Assembly (NCBI GenBank): GCA_029210045.1
Contig: JARGNX010000012.1
Span: 1 to 64,000, forward strand
Direction: 5' to 3'
Length of the DNA stretch: 64,000 nt
DNA from: Coxiellaceae bacterium
Lineage (GTDB): Bacteria > Pseudomonadota > Gammaproteobacteria > Coxiellales > Coxiellaceae
Both the position numbers and the translations under genes were made by a program. Each line of letters opens with the position of its first letter. Positions within the stretch are counted from its first letter, which is position 1. Under the pieces are notes generated by a model. It was not told the origin of the DNA. It ran no database searches and saw nothing but the letters and a program-made list of their open reading frames with translations. This document shows, in pieces, positions 27,988 to 38,300 of the stretch.

Positions 27988-29034
27988 CTACCTTCGAAAC
28001 GGAGTCATCAATTGACGCCACAAGCTTTGTTCTTGCTGTATATCGAGCAGGTCAGGTTGGCGGCGTTTAGGAACATGAAACAGTGCGCCAAATCCTACTG
28101 CTGAATAGGGCATCATAGGTGTAGCTTGAAACACCGGTTGCGGTCGAGGATTAAAATCCAATTGTTGTAAATACATTCGGTGCAATGCGGCGTTTAGCTC
28201 TTGCTCAAGTCCAGGTTCACTATAAAGTGAGTCAACAAACTGATGTAAGCCTGCGTGGTCTAATACACGGCAAGCATCATTGATCATGCATCTATGTAAC
28301 TCCGGGGTTCGCGCATGAGTTAGCTGCTGTGTCATATGGTTTAATACATGAATGGCTACGGCTTCTCGGCTGGCTTGACGGATAACGTCGCGCATATGCT
28401 CAGGGCGTTGCAATACCTCAGCCGGTTGTGGTTGGCGAAGGTGTTGCGGTGCAGTAGCACGCATGGATTGCATATGCTGGTTAAATTCTTCAGGTGCTGT
28501 TGGGTGTAATGGTGCAGGCGGCATGCCAAAGCCTAATAAAGCAGGTGGTTGCCCGGCTGCCGCTGGCTGTAAAACTGGTCTAGGTAGCAAGCCGGCTAAA
28601 TTCCTTAAAAATACATTTTGTTGGCATGCTTGCCTGATGCCATGAACAATCGGTGCTAATGCGGGTGAATTGCCCAGTGTTTGTTTGGCGTAGCTTACTA
28701 AGGCATGTGCTGCTTGGTTCAAGCCGCGACTGAGTGGGCTATTACCCAGGTTGATTCGTATAGGTGAGAAATCAATGCTCGAAGCAGGTAATTCGGCTGT
28801 GTTGCTGGTTTCTTCTGTTTTTTCAAGTGGTTTGACGACTTGCTGTGGTGTAGGCAGTGGGTGATGCTTGCGTTTTTTGTGTTTGCGTTTTTCGTACATC
28901 GAAGACATTAGGTCTTGTTCGCGTTGCAGCTCAGCAGCATAAAATGTTTGTAATTGCTCTACCCAGTTGATTTTTCTGGCATGATTGAACTGGTGTAGGT
29001 TTTCCCACTCTTCATCGTATTGTGATTTGTTCAT
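27988..29034 (-). CDS. Orphan protein with NLS-like basic patch, 348 aa
   Basis: Not recognised. Residues about 49-58 read KRKHKKRKHH, a strongly basic run of the kind eukaryotic importins recognise. The middle is Pro/Ala/Gln-rich and low in predicted structure; the C-terminal half is helical. No signal peptide or membrane segment. A PmrA-like direct repeat (29077-29096) and TATATTAT lie just upstream, and the gene is divergent from the giant C48-like gene. Together this suggests a secreted effector; that is inference. Ends 13 nt from the convergent PBP1a gene. Confidence 0.78.
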   Translation of the reverse strand: MNKSQYDEEWENLHQFNHARKINWVEQLQTFYAAELQREQDLMSSMYEKRKHKKRKHHPLPTPQQVVKPLEKTEETSNTAELPASSIDFSPIRINLGNSPLSRGLNQAAHALVSYAKQTLGNSPALAPIVHGIRQACQQNVFLRNLAGLLPRPVLQPAAAGQPPALLGFGMPPAPLHPTAPEEFNQHMQSMRATAPQHLRQPQPAEVLQRPEHMRDVIRQASREAVAIHVLNHMTQQLTHARTPELHRCMINDACRVLDHAGLHQFVDSLYSEPGLEQELNAALHRMYLQQLDFNPRPQPVFQATPMMPYSAVGFGALFHVPKRRQPDLLDIQQEQSLWRQLMTPFRR

Positions 29035-29076
29035 GCGTCTCTCTTAAGCTTTCCCACTGGGATAATATACTCGAAT

Positions 29077-29096
29077 CATATTAATGAATTCTTAAA
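29077..29096 (-). promoter_or_regulatory. PmrA-like direct repeat
   Basis: On the minus strand: TTTAAGAAT, TC, ATTAATATG. This is TTAA-N7-TTAA, i.e. two 9-mers 2 nt apart as in the Legionella/Coxiella PmrA element cTTAATatT-N2-cTTAATatT. TATATTAT follows 7 nt downstream, about 40 nt before the ATG of the 348-residue gene. Confidence 0.55.
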
Positions 29097-29250
29097 GTCT
29101 TGTCACGGTTGTTGCCGAACAGCGGTAAACCCTTAAGAGTTCTTTAATTTCTCGTTGATATGGTATAACTTCTGAGTAGGTTAGCCAGCAAGGATCGCCA
29201 GGCAACAGAAAGAGGTGAGCTTTGTGGGGAATTTAACAACTTTTCATGTG

Positions 29251-29270
29251 GTTAATATCGACTTAAGCTT
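29251..29270 (+). promoter_or_regulatory. PmrA-like direct repeat
   Basis: GTTAATATC, GA, CTTAAGCTT: TTAA-N7-TTAA with 9-mers 2 nt apart. A -10-like TATAGT is at 29295-29300. It lies 58 nt before the giant gene's ATG. The rest of the divergent region 29097-29250 shows nothing else I can name. Confidence 0.6.
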
Positions 29271-29328
29271 TCTGCGGTAGAATAATGGACATAATATAGT
29301 ATACGAAGAAAAAGGTTAGCGAAGTCGA

Positions 29329-32300
29329 ATGAGAGTAATGACACCCATAGCGATTGAACTGGTACGTGATGGCTTCCACATGTTGGATAAATCACCGCGT
29401 CGTCTTGTTGAGCCTGCTCGTCAACACACGCCTCGTTTGAATAACCCGGAAGGTTCAGATAAAGCGGCCGCAGCCGCCATCATTCCTCTGTTCAATAAAT
29501 TAATTGCACCACAGCAAGGGGCGGGCCAGGATATTGCTGGATTTGTAGCGTCAAAATATAATGAACCAGTAGACCGCTTTAGAACTTTTTATACAGCATA
29601 CAGTCGCGCCATGCTGCATAAATTTGCTGAATGCTGCCAGCGTCAAGCCATGGGTGAAAACGTTGATAATGAAATCACTGATTTAAAGAGGCTCTACCAA
29701 GCGTTTGTTGAAACCCCTGCGTATACGGCTCGGGGTGCTATTCCAAGCCGGCCTGAACAGCACCGTTACCAAGGTGATGTGTACTTTTCTCCAGCGGATG
29801 TTCCCAACGCCGATGCATTTTATGCTGGTTGTGATGCCCTGTTTAAGCCTCAATTAGACACCGATGCACAACCACTAGCTAATCCAGCAGCCGTGCCTCC
29901 GGTCCCTGCGCCTGAATTCCAACATTTTGTTGTGCCTGCTAAGTCGGCGTCAGCATTGCGTGCAAGACGACAACGCTTGAAAACCCCGTCAGTATTTTGG
30001 CAATCGCTGAGTGAAAAAGTAAATGATGATTTACGTGGTGTAACTCTTGCGCGGTTAACTGCTATTTTAAATAAATATACTGCCCAGAACTTCCAGCGCA
30101 TTTTTAGTCGCCTTACTGTTCATCAGCAAGTTCATCTGGCGGCAGTATTAAATGATCCTAAAAATGTTATCGCTATTCCACAAGCGAGTGGTGACCAATT
30201 ACAATTGAACTGTTTAGAAGCATTGATTTATGCCGCTAAACAAAGCCAACAAGCAGGCGCAGATCAACAACAGATGTGTCGCATTGCAAATATGGCCTTG
30301 AAGCAATTATTGCCTGATGAAACGATAGTGCTGTCTTTACAGCGATCAAAAACACCTGCTGCTGGAGTCAGTAATCCGCCAGCCGCAAATTTACCGTTAT
30401 GGCGAAATGCTGCAGTCGTAGATCCAGCAATAGCTGGACATCTGCCGTCGCATGGCATTGCTGATGTGGTGGCTAGAGAAGAAAAAGCGGTAGATGAACC
30501 AAATGCATTGGCACAACGTGTGGCTGCAAATCCTATTGCGGCTGTTTATGTTGGCACGCCAGCTCAGGTTGGGGCTGGTAGTGAACTGGTTAAACAGCTT
30601 GATACTGTCGCTATAGGTGGCGATGTGCTCTTAGCGGATAGTGCAGCAGAATTGAAGCTGGGACCGGCTGATGATCAACGTTTAACATATACCCCTGCTG
30701 AATTGGACGCTGCTTTGGTAGTGGATTTTCGGCGTCAGAATAGTCCTGTTCATCATTACCAAGGGGCACCACGAGGAAAGGCTGTTGGTGGTGGTCTATG
30801 TGATGTTAGATGGATACCCGGTACGAGCTTAGTGCCTTCCGATGATGGGCTAGACGTTGGTAAAATAGATCAAGAAAAATTCAACGCTGCTGTAGCAACT
30901 GCCGTTGGTAAAAAAGGTGGATATACGGCTAGTCGTATTATTACCGTGGTGCAGATCAACGAAGAATTTGGAGACCCTCGGTATGTCACCATTGCGATTG
31001 ATGTTGTAAATAATAGAGCAGATGCGGTTGTTATTGATCCTTACGGCGAGAAAGCGGGTGATGCAAAAGCGATTAAAGCGGCAATAAAAACAGCAGTTGA
31101 AGCACTTCCTCCGGCAAAGTCTGTCACATTGGTTGAGTATAAAACCTGCAGCGAAGAGCGTGCAGCAGCGTACGAATCAATGGGTGAGGGTGATGATGGC
31201 GTGTGGGCACTGCGAGTGGCAGAGATGCTTAGTGTGCATAACGAAACTATCACCACAGTGAATCCAGACCTACACCCACCGGTTGATGCGCAGGAGCGGA
31301 ATGCAAAAGCAGTGCGCCGTGACCAGTTTGCTAGGATGAAGCGCGTTGTAAATTTGACTGATGAGCAACGCCATAACATGATCACACCGCTACAAGACGA
31401 TGGTGTGACTGCGAATCCGGACAGTATGCTTGATGCCAGCGGAAAGCTAACGCAAGACAGTTATCAGGCTTTAGTTCGCCCACTGCGTTATCAAACAGCA
31501 GTGCTACCTGACCCGACGGCCATTGGTTACCCTGGTTGGGTTGAGACAGAGGATGAGCAAAAAAGTTTTGAAGTGCATTTGTTGCAACACAATATTGCTA
31601 ATTTATATTTCTTATTGGCACAGGGCAAGCAAGTGAATTTGCCAGCCAAAAATGCTGATGGCCATTACCAATTGGAAGGTATGGCAGCTGACAGTTGGAT
31701 GCATAAACACCAGGCATTTATTGATTCGCATTTGGATCGTTTTGCCGCTTTAGCGCATGCTTTGCATGGTGCAAATCATGCGGCACAACGTGCTGCGCTT
31801 ATGCAGCTGCACGATGACAAAGAGCCAGGTTATTTGGCCTATGTAAGTGCATTTATTGCCGGTGAATCATCTGATGCGATTGGATTAGATCCTGTGCATT
31901 TTGATGCGCAGATGCAAGCGGACGTTAAGGCAGCAAGTGGTGCGGTGGTTGAACACATGCACTACCAGCCACAAACACAACCGACGAATGCAGTATTGTG
32001 TAGCCGTACTAAAGGTGAACATCTTTTATCGATAGATGAAAGAGCGATGGAAGAAATGCGTTCGCAGCACCATCGACGCAGCATCATACACAAAACGCTT
32101 AACTTGCAGCAAAGTATAAAGATGACTTACGCCATGCTGTTTAAAGCAGCAGACCGAACAGCTGATGCTGATTATGATCGCTTTGAAACAAAGCTACGTG
32201 AACTATTGGGTGATGATGGTTTTGATCGCTTGATGTTGAGCGGTGTGAATGCTGGGACAGGTTCACTAGTGATTGGCGCAGCGGAAATTGATGCTTGCTT

Positions 32301-35300
32301 TGCAGAAGCTTATGGCCGTGATAGCACGTCTAAGCAACGTGCATTAGCCATTAAAGCAGCGTTACTGAAGCCTGACAGCGTTGGTCCGTATTATGGCCAC
32401 TTGGTGCGTACGATTGGTAATGAATTACAGGTTGATATTAAAGACGAAGCAAAACTAAAATTACCAGCGGATGATGTTGAGTTTGATAGTCTTGAAGATA
32501 TGTTTGCAGCACATGGTGGTTCGCCTGATTTGTATGGTGAATTTCCGCAAGCGGTGTTATGTACTCATTTGAAAAATGTTGCTGGCAGGCATAATGACTC
32601 TCAAGATGACAATGCGAATAAAACTGATGTAGTGTTAGTGAATGAAAATGGTGCTGAGAGTGTTGAGGATAGCTTTGATTCAATGACGCGGCAGATACGT
32701 GACTATTTGAATGCAACCAATCCTGACCAAGGCCAAAAGTTTTTTCATGTCTACCTAAAAGCAGCAGGCAGTGGCGATGGTCACTTTGTTTGGGTGGCAG
32801 TTAACCACAAACACAAACGTGTTTGGGGTATGGATTCAAAAGCGAATACTAAAGCCTTTGATCCAGATGCGGTGGAAGGTGTTAGTGAAGTCTTTGCGCA
32901 ACGTTTGCAGCGTTTACAACACGATTTACAACAACCAGATTTAAAAGATTTAGCCCCTGCCGTAGAAAATGTAACAGTGGTGAATATTTCCCAGTCTGTT
33001 GATGGTTTGGACGGTTTGGCTCCACAAAAAACTCAAGTGACATGTGGTGAATATGTGATTGCTGCCTTAGATGCGGTAATGAAGCATGGCGAGCAGTGGT
33101 GTGCTAATGCCGCGGCTGAGCAAACCGCTGAAGCAAAAGCTACGGCAGTTGCTGAGTCTGTGTCGTTGGGTCCTGTGCCAGAGCCTCATGCAATTTCAAG
33201 TAGTAACATATGTAAAAGCAGGGTTCGAGCGGCATTGGATGGAATGGCGGGTGTAGTAGGGCTTGATGGTGCTGCCGATTTAACTGCCGCTAAGCAAGCT
33301 AACTTAGCGAAGTTAACCACACTTAATCCTAGTAGTTGGTATGCAGGCCCCTCTCGTGGCTTGTTAGGTGGCAAGGCTTACGGAGATCACGAACTTGAAT
33401 TGGCTGCTCAGCTATTAACAGATGCTAAACTGAATGTTTCTGCTCTTGATGATATCCCCGCTGATGCGTTAGATGTCCTTGTAAACATTGCTGGGCAATA
33501 TACTGCTGGCAATGCTCAAGTAGCACAACAGCTGCGCGAGCTTGCTGAGAGAGAGCAAGGGAATGATGCAGTGCCGCAAGGGTTTGTCGTAGGTCGCACG
33601 CAAGTGGAATCACAGCGTACTAGTTTATTAGCTAAAAACAAGCAAGAAGTAGCTAAGCCTCAATGGCAGGGATTTTTTAGTCGAAGTGCTTGGCAGGCTG
33701 TAAATGTTTGGAATCGATTGCGCCAGAGTTTAACGGGGCCGGGCGCTATTCTTGCAAAAAAAGAGTTGTCCCTAGCGCTGGTGACAGTATGTGCTGAGGC
33801 TGGTATTGACCTATCAAAAGTGACAGATTTGGATCAACTGCCTGACTCAGTAAAGCATACTATGCGCCATGCGGCACATAGCCTTGTTTGTCGTGTCATC
33901 ACTGCTGCAGACTTAGCGGAAAAATCAGATCTAGAAAAACAGCAAGTGTTCGTTAATCGTAACCAGGCAGAGTTCAATGATCAAACCGATTTTTGGTTAC
34001 ATGCTGTTTCTGAAGATCCTGCTGTTGTTATTACAAAGGCTGAATTTGAAAACGTTTGGCTACCAAGATTTAATCAAAGCGCTGTTGATCTAGCTGCGTT
34101 GCGCTCTGATCCTAAGGGTGATGCGCTGTTATCGCACTTCGTTAGTGCGTGCAAGCAATTACAGCGTGTTGGTTTAGATGAAGGCACGCCTTATGCGCAA
34201 CGCCAACAACTGCAAGGTAAATTTACTAACTTAGCCGCAGCGTTACATAATTATCAGCATGCCGCGCGCGAGTCGGCGGCTTACAGCGGTGATGATGTTG
34301 CTGAACAACAGCGTCTGTTGGATGCCATTGATACGAGCCATGCTCAATTTAAGGATGCGAGTGTCAGCTATCGTCAACAAGTACAGCAAACTGTTGCGGC
34401 GCGTAATCGTCATTATGTTACTCAGAATTATCTATTTGATGATGCCCCACAGCCGTTGACAGATTTTCAGGTAGTGATGGTAGCGTTGAGTGAGCCAGCT
34501 GAAAGTACCGATTTATATGTGATGAGGTTATTGAATCATGCCAATAAGCAAGGTATCGATTTAACGGTCATAGATTGGGATGACGCACGAAATGCGGTTA
34601 ATTTTGAGGGTTTCCCTGTTGAAATCAAAACGCTTTCTGAAGCGCTTAAGCAAGTTACCCCAGTCCCTGGTCAGGCACCGTCGGCTCACACATGGCATAG
34701 ACGTCCCATGAGTTCAGCGCAGTGGGAGCAATACAAAGTTGATTGGCAGCAGCAATTAACTACTGCACATGCAGCAAAAATTAAGCCGACAACAACTGAT
34801 TTTAGTAATGCCGATTTTAAACGGCTTGCTCGAGCAGCAGCAAATGCTTTGCATCAACGACCTGCAGTGGCGGGTGAAGCTGCTGTTCCAACTGTATTTA
34901 TTGGGAATGATAATGATGAGCGTTTAGCTGATATACCTGCCTTGAAACAAGCGAATATTGATAGGTTAAATGCATTAAGTGCGCGATTACCTGTGATCTA
35001 TAGTGGTGCTGCAGGAGCCGCTCGCCGTGAGGTGTTAGCTGACTTTGCCACTGCTATGCGAGTTGACTTAAATCAAGTGCGTGATAGTGGTTTTGATACT
35101 GGTCATTTTAACTCGGATGAGTTTCTTATTGGTGAAATGCAACAGCTTATGCAGTTGGCTGAGCCTTATATGGTTATAAATGGCGGCTCGGTTGATCAGT
35201 CGGTATCACCGTCAGTAATAAGCGCAATGCGAGAGCGCATTAATGCATCTATTCGAGGCGATGTTGTCTTAGCTGTGCCTGCAGCAGATTTATTGACGCG

Positions 35301-38300
35301 CAATACGGCGCAAATTGAACAACCTTATTGGCGGCCTTATCTTAACGAGATTTTGTTTGAGGATGGCATGTCGTATGCAAACAAACAGCTATTACAGAAA
35401 AAATTTGTTAGTTATGTGACAGCGGCTGATATTGATTTAGCAGAATTGGTCACAAGCGCTGGAGAAATGGCAGCGAGTAGAACGCATAAGCGCAATGCTA
35501 TTCAGGGCTTGATGTTTGGGGAGCATAATACGCTATCTAATCAAAGCGAGGTTCTGCTGCATAAAGCATTCTATGTATCACTGTGCCAGCATGCTAATCC
35601 AGTAGTGGCGTTTGATATGCGCCAAGTTACACAGCCTGGTCGTTTGGATTATGCTTCACGCATGTCTAATCGATTAAGATTGTTGGCAGATAAGGGGGGC
35701 ATTGATCTTGTACGGTTGCGTTCAACGCAAACCGGTATGCAAGTATTAAACCAGTGGATGCAAGGCGTTAATGTAGCGGCATACCAATGTTATTTGTCAG
35801 GTGAAGCCGTGAATTCTGCAAACATGGCCCCAAGATTACTGCATCTATCGCAAGATGTTGTGCAATACCAGGCTCATCCTGAATTGCCGCATTGTTTACA
35901 GGATGTTAAGGCATCACGACAAGCGTTAGTAGATGACTGTAAACTAATGGTTACTGAATTCAATCAGCGTATTTTAGTAGCAAGTGAAGTTGCTTTGCAG
36001 GGTGATGAGCAAGTATTACGTCAAAGAATAGATGCGTTTATAAATGCTCCAGTTGTTGCTCGAGGTGAGGTTGTGAACCCTGAGCGGGCTAAGAAATTGC
36101 GCAGTAAGTTAGTGGCGTTTTTAAATGCTCATGGCCGATCATTGCCTGCGTTGGATCAATGGCCAGTTCATGACGGTGCTGCAATTAATGTCAATGCATT
36201 TCCTGCATTATCGAATTTGCTAACCAGTGCGGCTACTTTCTACGATGCATGCTTTCCTGCTGGTGCACTGGGTAATATGACGGTGGCGAGTCTTCGTCAG
36301 CGTGCAGAATTGGTAAGAAACGCCGCCGCTAGCACCGTGGCCTTAGGCGAATTGGCATTGATACCGATAGCACGTGATCTCGATGACGTTTATGGCTTGG
36401 CAGATGAGGTGATACCTCTAGCTAAACCTGCTGACGCAGATGCGGTAGTGTCGAATGATGATCACTTGGCTTATGTGAAACCTGCCGCGGCCAGCAACAG
36501 TGACAACTGGTGGGGCGCAATGTTAAAGACACGGGCTGGTCAAGGCTTTGTGTTGTCAGGTAAAGATGCCTGGATGGGTCACTTAAAAGCATTTTGTGGC
36601 GATCAGATTAATTTGAATCAATTGGCTAGTCTTCGTGGGCAGCGTGAATTTCCACAAGTGGTGCAACAAATGTTGCGTGTGATGATTCAACAGCAGCATG
36701 GTATTTATCCGTCACAGTCCCAAGCTGCAATGGCGGCATATAAAAAGGCTTTAGCGAGTTATATTGCAAGTCCTAATGGCTTCTTGAATCCTGATGCAGG
36801 TCTTCGAGACCGGATTAAAAACGATACTGTTTTGCAGTCAAGCTATCGTGAATTATCACGCAGTGTACCGGCAGTAACACCTGCAGCACCGGGGCCGCGT
36901 CATCCAAGATTACAGGCACACTTGCAGCAACTAGCAGCACAACAAATTTTTGAACATAAAGCACTGGATACATTTTTACAGCGGCAATATCCAGACGCAG
37001 CGGTTGATGCTGGTCAACTCGATTTATTGCGTATGCAAGTCGTGCAATATATGCAGAAGTTTGGTATTACGCGATTTGATTTTCCAACGGAAGAGATATG
37101 TGCACTGGCAGATACGGTTCCTTCGGATCAGCAAAGGGGTGCTTATGCACTGGTTTCGCAATGGAAGAATATCGCGCGATATGCAGTGGCTTATGATGCA
37201 ACGTTAATCGCTGGTCGCCGTTTAGGTGTGACGCATGATGAGGTGGCGTTGGCTAAGTTGATGCAAGGTGAGCCGCGTTATTTTGATCTTATAGATACGG
37301 CTTCCTCAATGGGTTCGGCTCATCGCAATGGTTATCCCGCACATAGTGACGAGTTGCTGCAAGCTAATATGCTTAGCGCGGCTACGATTCCAGAATGGAA
37401 GGCTATAACTACAGGTGACTATGATGATAAATTGTTAGTGCAGCAAGTCGTGGATTTGGCCACAGCTGCAGGTATCGATCTATCTACTCTGGCTGATGAG
37501 AGTAAGCGCAAAGACTTTATAATACTAGCCAAGCAATACGCCACTCAAAGTTACCTGGCATATGATCAAGCAAATTGTGAAGTGGCAGCTGTCGATGATT
37601 GCACGTTTGTTGATCCAGCGATTCCTGCTGGACCTGAAACGAGACATTTTGAACTAGCAGCTGGCACTAATAATAGTGCTGCAGATCAATTGGATGCTGG
37701 GCTCGAAGCGGGCAAGCCTAAATGGCATGATGCAGTTACTGCGTGCTTGTCTGAGAATCCGAGCCTAGCACGTATCATAGAAGTAAAAACACAGTTACGC
37801 GGTTTTGCTGAATCTGACGCGCGTATTGATTTGCGTGCACTGCAAAATGGTGAAGGTGCAGCTGCTCGTATGCGTCGCATGGTTTCATTGGCGATGCAGC
37901 ATGTGCAGGCCGGAAAACCTGATCAACCTGTTGCGACTATTACCGACAATGAAAAAGATGCGTTATTATTACGCGAGATCGAAAAGGTAATGCCAATCCC
38001 CGTAGCTAGTTTAGCTCGCGTTTTTGCGCAGCCGGGTCAGTCTCAGGCGTCATTAGCTGAGGTTAAAACACAGTTATTATCATTGTTCCAACAAAATTTA
38101 ACAGTGCCACCAGCATTAGCTGATAACATGCAGCCGCATGCGCTATTAGCAGAGCTGAATGGTCAAGATCCTAATCATACAAAAGCACGTGCGCATATCA
38201 TTCGTGCTGTATTGTTAACGCAAGTGGCAAAGCATGCGGGTGTGACTCTGCAGAATGCGGTAGGGGCTGAGTTATCGGTAGCAGATGTTTTGCAGTCTAC

